Positions 1 through 5,306 of a stretch of DNA of 9,796 nucleotides are shown one piece after another. How positions within the stretch are numbered: the stretch's first letter is position 1; each line of letters opens with the position of its first letter. Source of the stretch: Dehalococcoidia bacterium CG2_30_46_9 (GTDB lineage Bacteria > Chloroflexota > Dehalococcoidia > GIF9 > AB-539-J10); contig MNYE01000048.1 of NCBI GenBank assembly GCA_001873005.1, positions 1-9,796 on the forward strand, written 5' to 3'. The notes under the pieces are model-generated. The model saw nothing but the letters and a program-made list of their open reading frames with translations. It had not been told where the DNA came from and made no database searches. The position numbers were made by a program, and so were the translations under genes.

Positions 1-927
1 GGCAAGAAGGCAAAAAAGAGGGCCAAAGCTAGAGCAACTCAAACGACATTTCTACAACCTAGAACTGCCTGGTTGAAGATAATTCTGGCCGGAATAATCG
101 TCTTCTTCCTTATCTTTTTCCCTAACATTGGAAAAGCGAAGTCTCTTGCCAGCGGGACACCTCTCATTAACCAAAGCTGGCATAGCTCCCTCCTGTGGCT
201 TAAAGATAACAGCCCTGAGCCCTTTGGCGACAAGACCTTTTATTACGAGCTATACGAAACTCCATTCCAGTATCCTGAAACCGCCTATGGCATAATGTCC
301 TGGTGGGATTATGGTCACTGGATAACTCGCATTGCTCACCGCATACCTATTTCTAACCCATTTCAGCAAGGCGCCCCAGAGGCAGCTAGCTTCTTCACAA
401 CTCAGGACGAAGAGTCGGCTAATCAAATGATGAACAAGTTAGGCTCGAAGTATGTGATAATTGATTATCAAATGCCGACGGCAAAATTTTATGCTATGCC
501 GCAATTTATTGGTGGTAGCTCGGATGAATTTTATGGAACTTATTATCAGCCCCCCCAAAGTGGCAAACTAAATCCAGTAACCCTCTTTTACCCCACTTAT
601 TATTATTCCACTGTCGTCAGACTTTACAACTTTGACGGCAAAGCCACAGAACCCAAGAGTCCCGCAATAGTGATTTCCTACGAAGAGAAACTAAGCCAGG
701 AAGGATTGAGGTATAACCAAATCACCAGTTCAAAATCCTTCTCCAGCTATGAAGAGGCTGAAGCTTACATCCCAGACCAGAAATCAGGAAAGTGGAGAAT
801 AGTAGGCACAGACCCCTTTACCAGCCCGGTGCCACTAGAGAAAATGTCACATTACAAGCTGGTTTATCCCTCAGAAGAAAAGTGGCAGGGTAAGCCAATG
901 GTAAAGATATTTGAATATATCAAATGA
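1..927 (+). CDS. Oligosaccharyltransferase, STT3/AglB family, C-terminal part (5' end outside window)
   Basis: The frame is open from base 1 and ends at TGA 925-927, so the last ~308 residues are visible; TTG at 73 is an internal codon, not the likely start. STT3 proteins transfer a lipid-linked glycan to asparagine outside the cytoplasm and usually have about 13 membrane spans followed by a soluble domain. Seen here in order: a Lys/Arg-rich loop (bases 1-45), one hydrophobic segment (about 70-130), a W..SL.WLK stretch as in STT3 proteins, and the family hallmark WWDYG at bases 301-315. DYQMPTAKFYAM (463-498) looks like the DK-type motif that helps form the acceptor-sequon pocket; that second motif is an inference. 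The DXD and membrane part lie upstream and cannot be checked. The stop overlaps the next gene's ATG (ATGA), which suggests translational coupling. Family assignment is strong; the glycan substrate is unknown. Confidence 0.88.
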   Translation, partial: GKKAKKRAKARATQTTFLQPRTAWLKIILAGIIVFFLIFFPNIGKAKSLASGTPLINQSWHSSLLWLKDNSPEPFGDKTFYYELYETPFQYPETAYGIMSWWDYGHWITRIAHRIPISNPFQQGAPEAASFFTTQDEESANQMMNKLGSKYVIIDYQMPTAKFYAMPQFIGGSSDEFYGTYYQPPQSGKLNPVTLFYPTYYYSTVVRLYNFDGKATEPKSPAIVISYEEKLSQEGLRYNQITSSKSFSSYEEAEAYIPDQKSGKWRIVGTDPFTSPVPLEKMSHYKLVYPSEEKWQGKPMVKIFEYIK

Positions 928-1619
928 AATGTCTCATACTGGCTGGTGGTTTTGGCACCAGGCTATACCCTTCGACCCTTAACCAGGCAAAAGCATTATT
1001 GGAATATAAAGGTAAACCAATAATAAGCCATATTGTGGATAAGGTTCCCCAGCACATAGATATCATGATTAGCACCAACAAGAAGTTTGAAGCTGATTTT
1101 CACCAATGGCAACAAAAGACAAACAGGGAGGTGGAAATCCTGGTTGAGGATCCTGAATTAAGTTCAGGACTGAATGAATGTCAAAAACTAGGCGCGGTTG
1201 GTTCACTTAACTTCTGGATTGAAAAAAGGCAAATAGCTGAAGATCTTCTGGTCATTGCCGGGGATAACTATTTTGAATTCAATTTAGCTCAATTCATATC
1301 CAGATATGATGGCAAGCATGCCATGGTAGCCGTCCACAATATAGGTAACAAGGATAAAGCTTGCCAGTTTGGTGTGGTTCAATTAGATGGAGACAGGATA
1401 GCTGAATTTCAGGAAAAGCCCGCCAGACCCAAATCAAGCCTCGTCGCCACCGCCTGCTATATCTTCCCTCGACGAATATTCCCCCTCCTCCACCGGTATT
1501 GCCAGCAGGGCAAAAAAGATAACCTGGGTAACTTTATCGCTTACTTGGTAGATAGAGATGAAGTTCAGTCCTATTGCTTCAGCGAATACTGGATTGACAT
1601 AGGGAGCAAATCCCTCTAA
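924..1619 (+). CDS. Sugar-phosphate nucleotidylyltransferase (NTP_transferase family)
   Basis: 231-residue cytoplasmic enzyme of the RmlA/GlmU-N/mannose-1-phosphate guanylyltransferase fold, which makes NDP-sugar from NTP and sugar-1-phosphate. Seen: nucleotide-binding loop LAGGFGTRLYP (residues 6-16), QAKALLEYKGKPI (21-33), metal-binding GDN (113-115), FGVVQLDGDRIAEFQEKP (149-166) and the C-terminal WIDIG (223-227). Base and sugar specificity cannot be read from this. ATG 924 overlaps the STT3 stop codon, so the two are probably co-translated, and the enzyme may supply an activated sugar for glycan assembly (inference). Two oddities: a palindromic repeat encodes PELSSG at residues 77-82, where relatives usually run straight into an E-E-K-L-G-A segment; and the protein ends GSKSL just after WIDIG, where a hairpin repeat supplies the last codons and the stop. 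Relatives usually continue for some residues, so the tail is probably shortened, but the catalytic core is intact. Confidence 0.85.
   Translation: MKCLILAGGFGTRLYPSTLNQAKALLEYKGKPIISHIVDKVPQHIDIMISTNKKFEADFHQWQQKTNREVEILVEDPELSSGLNECQKLGAVGSLNFWIEKRQIAEDLLVIAGDNYFEFNLAQFISRYDGKHAMVAVHNIGNKDKACQFGVVQLDGDRIAEFQEKPARPKSSLVATACYIFPRRIFPLLHRYCQQGKKDNLGNFIAYLVDRDEVQSYCFSEYWIDIGSKSL
1151..1169. repeat. PELxSG-type palindromic repeat, copy 1 (inside nucleotidylyltransferase)
   Basis: TCCTGAATTAAGTTCAGGA: 7-base arms TCCTGAA/TTCAGGA around a five-base centre. It is read in frame as P-E-L-S-S-G. It is the same sequence family as the copies at 4455, 7849, 7978, 8014, 8428 and 8687. Confidence 0.85.
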
Positions 1620-1653
1620 ATCCCCCTTTACAAAAGGGGGAGTAAGGGGGATT
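1609..1653. repeat. Hairpin repeat (CCCCCTTT type) at the convergent gene ends; possible bidirectional terminator
   Basis: Perfect inner inverted repeat TCCCCCTTT (1621-1629) and AAAGGGGGA (1633-1641) with a 3-base loop. Outer imperfect arms AATCCCTCTA (1609-1618) and TAAGGGGGATT (1643-1653) enclose it. It contains the last codons and the TAA (1617-1619) of the nucleotidylyltransferase and lies between two convergent genes. A U-rich tract is missing on either side, so a terminator role is possible but not shown by sequence. Similar CCCCCTTT/AAAGGGGG elements are, from memory, common dispersed repeats in several bacterial phyla. Confidence 0.75.
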
Positions 1654-1658
1654 GTTCC

Positions 1659-2597
1659 TCAAATTGACCTTATCTCTTCTCTCATGAATTTAATATAGGA
1701 GACGGCGAAGCATATAGCTGCCAGAGCTACCACGCTCACCAACTGAGGCCAGACAAGCAAAAGACTCTGGCTGAAGGGAAGAGGAGTTAACATCCTTCCG
1801 GCAATGTAGGTGCTTATCAGCATCATTGCTGGGTTGAGACTGCCCAATTCAGGAACGAGCAGAGCAGCAGTAGCTTCTCCATAGAGGGTGGCTGGAGAAA
1901 TACGCCCAATTGCTCCGGCAATCTGAACGTTCTGAGTTATCATCTCCAAACTAGAGTTTGTGTCAATTGGCACTCGAGCATTGGCAATAGCGCCGGCAAT
2001 CATGGACATAAAGAAAGCAAAGAAAATCCAGAGACCTATTGAGGCAAGCATAGAGGTAGCTGCACGGTTAAAGAAAACGGAGAAAAGAACGGACAAAGCC
2101 ATCCAGAAAGCCCCATAGATTATGCTTATCAAGACGAAGACTATCAGCCTCAGAACCTCCTCCGAGTTCGGCGGCACACCGATAGTACGGAGACCTAATC
2201 CACTAACAATGGCAACCAGACTTGCTACGATAATGCCTAAGACCGTCAGTCCAGCGAGAAACTTGCCATTGATCACGGCATCTCGGTAGATTGGCTGTGA
2301 GAGAAGTCGGCTTAAATTGCCACTAACTCGCTCACTGCTTATGGCATCAAAACCGAGAGCTATACCTATAATCGCAATAAAAAGAGAAATAAAGAAAAGG
2401 AAAGAGGGCAGTGTTTCTCCAGAGGTGGTGAAGATTTTGAGGAAGATAAATTCGGTGTCGGCAGTTACTACACTCCTTATATTCTGGATAGCGACATAAA
2501 TAGCAAATACCGCCGCCAGCAAGGCCAAAAGAAAGAGAATCATAAATCTTCGGCTGTTAAAGTGGTCAGCTAATTCCTTACGAAAAACAGCATACAT
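1659..2597 (-). CDS. ABC-2 type transporter permease (NosY-like)
   Basis: 312-residue integral membrane protein, the membrane half of an ABC exporter. Seen: about six hydrophobic segments (roughly residues 17-38, 66-86, 111-134, 150-170, 178-205 and 280-304), and between the second and third the cytoplasmic block FDAISSERVSGNLSRLLSQP with downstream R..V..GK, which is typical of ABC-2/NosY-like permeases. ATG at 2597 is preceded by GAGG seven bases upstream, inside the last codons of the ATPase gene; the gap between the two genes is two bases, so they are certainly one transcript. The C-terminus ends with a short basic tail, KFMREEIRSI. It is the last gene of the three-gene operon and converges on the nucleotidylyltransferase across a hairpin repeat. 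Substrate is unknown; a homodimer with two copies of the upstream ATPase is the expected assembly. Confidence 0.88.
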   Translation of the reverse strand: MYAVFRKELADHFNSRRFMILFLLALLAAVFAIYVAIQNIRSVVTADTEFIFLKIFTTSGETLPSFLFFISLFIAIIGIALGFDAISSERVSGNLSRLLSQPIYRDAVINGKFLAGLTVLGIIVASLVAIVSGLGLRTIGVPPNSEEVLRLIVFVLISIIYGAFWMALSVLFSVFFNRAATSMLASIGLWIFFAFFMSMIAGAIANARVPIDTNSSLEMITQNVQIAGAIGRISPATLYGEATAALLVPELGSLNPAMMLISTYIAGRMLTPLPFSQSLLLVWPQLVSVVALAAICFAVSYIKFMREEIRSI

Positions 2598-2599
2598 AT

Positions 2600-3532
2600 T
2601 TAATCCTCACGGAAATACTTCTTGTAGATTTTCTCCAGGCTGTATTCCTCGATTTTCATTCCCAGTAGAGAGCCACCCGCATCAACAATTGTTCTGGCTA
2701 TCTGTGACCTTAAGTCGGTATCACAGGTAACAAGTAATGACTCCGGGGAGACCGTCACATCTATCACGCCTTTAATACCCTTTATAAATTCAATAAGCTT
2801 AGCAGTTGGCTGGCTCACTTGAATTTCGATTCGGTAGCGCCCGCCACCTAAGGTTTGTCTTCCCAGGCGGTCTAGGGGACCCTCGGCCACGAAACGCCCT
2901 TTGGCTAATATCCCCACCCGAGTGCATATTTTTTGCACCTGAGGCAACTGATGAGAGCAAAAAATAACCGTTATTCCCCTCTTAGCCATTTTTGCTATGA
3001 TATTGAGGATGTCACCAATCCCTTCCGGGTCTATGCCCGAGGTAGGTTCATCAAAAAAAGCTAACTTGGGCTCTTTTACTAATATATCAGCTATGCCCAG
3101 ACGCTGCTTCATCCCTCGGGACAGCTTCCTCACTTCCTGGTTAGCTACCTTGGACAATCCCACTGTAGTCAGGAGATCAGTAATTTTTTCCTCTGCTTCT
3201 CTCCCGGGCAAATGGTTTAGCTCAGCAGTGTACCTCAAATTTTGCCTTGCGGTTAAGTCTTCATAAAAGCCAACCTTCTCCGGCAGATAACCGACGAGGC
3301 GTTTTACCTTCAGGGGTTCTCTAGTTGGATTGTGCCCACAAACCTGTGCTGTCCCTGAGGTAGGTTCTGTTAAGCCAAGTAGCATCAGTAGGGTTGTTGT
3401 TTTGCCCGCGCCATTGGGACCGAGGAAGCCAAAAATCTCACCTTCCTCTATATGCAGATTCAGCCCGTCAACAGCGGTAAAACCATCATACTTCTTGGTT
3501 AAATTGGTGGTCTCGACAACAATTTCTGCCAT
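2600..3532 (-). CDS. ABC transporter ATP-binding protein (CcmA/COG1131 type)
   Basis: 310-residue cytoplasmic ATPase that powers the adjacent permease. Seen: A-loop region with Y15, Walker A GPNGAGKTT (38-46), GYLPE at the Q-loop position (81-85, P where Q is classical, as in many COG1131 members), signature LSRGM (137-141), Walker B LAFFDEP (157-163) followed by TSGIDPEG, and switch histidine H194. Residues from about 225 form an extra C-terminal domain of the kind found in this exporter subfamily (DUF4162-like; inference). ATG at 3532 starts three bases after the NEW3 gene stop; AGAAGG about six bases upstream could serve as ribosome binding site. All catalytic residues are present, so it should be active. 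Closest functional classes are ABC-2 exporters of drugs, lipids or polysaccharides, or Nos/gliding-type systems; none can be singled out. Confidence 0.92.
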   Translation of the reverse strand: MAEIVVETTNLTKKYDGFTAVDGLNLHIEEGEIFGFLGPNGAGKTTTLLMLLGLTEPTSGTAQVCGHNPTREPLKVKRLVGYLPEKVGFYEDLTARQNLRYTAELNHLPGREAEEKITDLLTTVGLSKVANQEVRKLSRGMKQRLGIADILVKEPKLAFFDEPTSGIDPEGIGDILNIIAKMAKRGITVIFCSHQLPQVQKICTRVGILAKGRFVAEGPLDRLGRQTLGGGRYRIEIQVSQPTAKLIEFIKGIKGVIDVTVSPESLLVTCDTDLRSQIARTIVDAGGSLLGMKIEEYSLEKIYKKYFRED

Positions 3533-3535
3533 CTA

Positions 3536-4438
3536 TTACCTTCTGCCTAATCGAGTGAAAGTTACTACCAGTCCAGCTATCACAGCGACAATGATGCCTA
3601 CACCTATCCAGCCCCACTTAACTGGCGTAGTCACCGTTACTCTGATATCTAGTTTTGGCAGTTCGCTTGAAGATTTTGGTTCACTGGCAAAGCTCAGAGT
3701 GGTCATGTAATCACCAGCTATAGTATTGGACGGTGGCTTTACGGCAACTTCAACTTCTTGTTCTGCTCCCGGAGCCAGTGCCTCTATCTTCTCTGGCTTA
3801 AAGGTTATGCTCCATCCCTCCGGCTTGGTTGAAGAGAAGGTAATCTTGTCTAAGGTAGCAGTCCCACTATTGGTGATAACAATAGGCAAATAGCTTTCCT
3901 TGCCAGCCGTAGCTTTGGTGTTGAGCTGTCCTGACTTCGTCGCAGCAGAGAAACCATATCTGGCGGTGATTTTGGCAGTAAGCTCTAAGCTATTCTTAGG
4001 TAACCCTGTTTTGGCTTCAACAGCTTCAAATGTTATGGTGTAGTCTCCTGGCTGCGGGTAGAGCCAGTATGGGGCCTGAGCAACTACTAGAACAGTCTCA
4101 GCAGTATATCCTAACGGGTCAAGTCTAATAGATGATATTTGTTTCGTCTCATAGGTGGATTGCTGGATAAGAGTTGCCCAGCCAGACGGTCCTCTAACCC
4201 TGAGGTCAAAGTCCCTTTTCTCGTCCCCACCCGTATAGGTCAATTCAACTTCAAATTGAAAAGTGGTATCGGACGGACCCGATAACACTGGATATTTAGT
4301 GCCAAGCTCGATTTTCTCTTCAGGCGGAGGACTTTCCCCCTCCCCTTGAGCCATGGCTACTTGGCTCATTAGTACGCTAAATATTGTTAGACATAGAGCC
4401 AGACAAGCTATGAGGCAAGCTAATTTAGACTTGTTCAT
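3536..4438 (-). CDS. Secreted, membrane-anchored NEW3/Ig-like domain protein of an ABC exporter operon
   Basis: 300 residues from ATG 4438. This start is preferred over GTG 4444 because GGGAG lies seven bases before the ATG but only one before the GTG. Seen: hydrophobic signal peptide (residues 5-30, probable cleavage after AMA), a Pro/Glu-rich linker (33-43), two all-beta domains (about 44-158 and 168-270), one C-terminal membrane helix (276-294) and a basic RLGRR tail. So it should be exported, anchored and mostly outside the cytoplasm. The second domain, with VITNSGTATLDKI..., PEGWSITF and ..APGAEQEVEVAVKPP, has the look of the NPCBM-associated NEW3 family. Such proteins are often encoded beside ABC-2 exporters, as here, where the ATPase start is three bases downstream. 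A role as external accessory or substrate-handling subunit is inference; no catalytic motif is visible. Confidence 0.75.
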   Translation of the reverse strand: MNKSKLACLIACLALCLTIFSVLMSQVAMAQGEGESPPPEEKIELGTKYPVLSGPSDTTFQFEVELTYTGGDEKRDFDLRVRGPSGWATLIQQSTYETKQISSIRLDPLGYTAETVLVVAQAPYWLYPQPGDYTITFEAVEAKTGLPKNSLELTAKITARYGFSAATKSGQLNTKATAGKESYLPIVITNSGTATLDKITFSSTKPEGWSITFKPEKIEALAPGAEQEVEVAVKPPSNTIAGDYMTTLSFASEPKSSSELPKLDIRVTVTTPVKWGWIGVGIIVAVIAGLVVTFTRLGRR

Positions 4439-4454
4439 TTCCACACTCCCTTAG

Positions 4455-4473
4455 TCCTGAACTTAATTCAGGA
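4455..4473. repeat. PELxSG-type palindromic repeat, copy 2 (intergenic)
   Basis: TCCTGAACTTAATTCAGGA, perfect 7-base arms, between the NEW3 gene start and rph. It would lie in the 5' leader of the NEW3 transcript if the minus promoter at 4502-4530 is used, where it could fold as a hairpin about ten bases before the GGGAG ribosome binding site. Its last base begins an ATG (4473) that opens the rph frame but is unlikely to be the true start. Confidence 0.85.
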
Positions 4474-4477
4474 TGAT

Positions 4478-4506
4478 TTTACATCTTAAGGTATTTTGTT
4501 TATTAT
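4478..4506 (+). promoter_or_regulatory. Sigma-70-type promoter for rph
   Basis: TTTACA (4478-4483), 17-base spacer, TATTAT (4501-4506): five of six matches in each box with ideal spacing. Transcription would start near 4513, 20 bases before ATG 4533, which also argues against a start at 4473. Confidence 0.6.
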
Positions 4507-4530
4507 ATCAATATCAGCAAAAAATGTCTA
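4502..4530 (-). promoter_or_regulatory. Sigma-70-type promoter for the NEW3-ABC operon
   Basis: On the minus strand TAGACA (4530-4525), 17-base spacer, TATAAT (4507-4502): five and six of six consensus matches. The -10 box overlaps the opposed rph -10 box by five bases. Predicted start is near 4495, giving a leader of about 57 bases that contains palindromic repeat copy 2. Confidence 0.6.
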
Positions 4531-4532
4531 CA

Positions 4533-5246
4533 ATGGCAAGGATAGACAATCGAGTTAACAATGAGCTTCGCCCAGTGCGCATAATGCTGGGTTATCAGAG
4601 CTTCGCTGAAGGCTCCGCCTTAATCGAACAAGGCAAAACAAGGGTTCTGTGCTCTGTGAGCATGGAGGAAAGGGTGCCTAACTTTCTTAAAGGCAGTGGA
4701 CAGGGGTGGGTTACTGCTGAATATGCTATGTTGCCCCGCTCCACACTCACCCGCACACCGCGAGATAAAGTAGGCGGAAGAAACGAGGAAATTCAACGGC
4801 TTATTGGACGCAGCTTAAGGGCAGCGGTTAATTTGTCCACTCTCGGAGAGATGACCTTCACTGTGGATTGTGATGTGCTCCAGGCTGACGGTGGTACAAG
4901 AACAGCAGCTATCACCAGTGGTTACGTTGCCTTATATCAGGCTTTCCACAATCTAAGGAAGCAAGGCATCCTGCCATTTATGCCCCTCAACAGAATGGTA
5001 GCTGCCATCAGCGCTGGTATTGTAGATGGCAGTATGCTTCTCGACCTCTGCTATGAAGAGGATTACCGGGCTGAAGTTGATTTCAACGTAGTTATGACCG
5101 ACAGGAATGAGTTTGTTGAAATTCAAGGAACCGCTGAAGGTAAGCCTTTCTCAAAAGAAGCTGCTGATTCACTCCTTCTGTTAGCCCAGCAAGGAATAGA
5201 TAAACTATTCAAAATCCAAAAGGAAGCCCTGATGGCTTTGTCTTAA
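4533..5246 (+). CDS. rph: Ribonuclease PH (tRNA 3'-end phosphorolytic exoribonuclease)
   Basis: Trims the 3' ends of tRNA precursors with phosphate as attacking group, releasing nucleoside diphosphates; acts as a ring of dimers in the cytoplasm. From ATG 4533 the protein is 237 residues, about the family norm (E. coli about 238). Nearly the whole length aligns by eye: [15 protein letters not shown] (3-17), [20 protein letters not shown] (51-70), [19 protein letters not shown] (81-99), [14 protein letters not shown] (112-125, containing the phosphate-binding arginine), and the acidic [19 protein letters not shown] (171-189) with the metal-site aspartates. Start choice: MARID fits the family N-terminus; ATG 4524 (MSTMARID) is a possible alternative, and ATG 4473 would lie upstream of the likely promoter start. 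There is no clear Shine-Dalgarno sequence. The C-terminus is complete, with no fused RdgB-like domain. Confidence 0.96.
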   Translation: MARIDNRVNNELRPVRIMLGYQSFAEGSALIEQGKTRVLCSVSMEERVPNFLKGSGQGWVTAEYAMLPRSTLTRTPRDKVGGRNEEIQRLIGRSLRAAVNLSTLGEMTFTVDCDVLQADGGTRTAAITSGYVALYQAFHNLRKQGILPFMPLNRMVAAISAGIVDGSMLLDLCYEEDYRAEVDFNVVMTDRNEFVEIQGTAEGKPFSKEAADSLLLLAQQGIDKLFKIQKEALMALS

Positions 5247-5253
5247 CTACGGG

Positions 5254-5306
5254 ATTGCTACGCCTTCGGCTCGCAACTTCAGCTCAGGGCTTCGGCTCAT
5301 CGCAAT
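5254..5306. repeat. ATTGC/GCAAT hairpin repeat at the rph-mfd convergent ends
   Basis: Outer arms ATTGC (5254-5258) and GCAAT (5302-5306) enclose two near-identical blocks (CCTTCGGCTC at 5263-5272 and GCTTCGGCTC at 5289-5298); a short TTGC...GCAA hairpin covers 5255-5276. The right half lies inside mfd and encodes its last residues, including the stop at 5284. Composition and palindromic form mark it as a dispersed repeat rather than original coding sequence; a terminator role between the convergent genes is possible. Confidence 0.6.

Noticed and set aside
550..556. Run of seven C in the STT3 gene as a phase-variation tract
   Set aside because: A single short run in an intact frame with no partner evidence; too weak to claim slippage.
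1621..1660. Classical intrinsic terminator between the convergent genes
   Set aside because: The stem is strong but no U-tract follows on either strand; kept as a repeat with only a possible terminator role.
1830..1862. CCTGAATTGGGC, encoding PELGSL in the permease, as another repeat copy
   Set aside because: Only one arm matches; the second arm (TTCAGG at the right spacing) is missing, so chance is more likely.
4473..4532. Longer N-terminus for rph starting at ATG 4473
   Set aside because: The extra 20 residues do not match RNase PH, the ATG arises at the end of a palindromic repeat, and the likely promoter boxes lie downstream of it.
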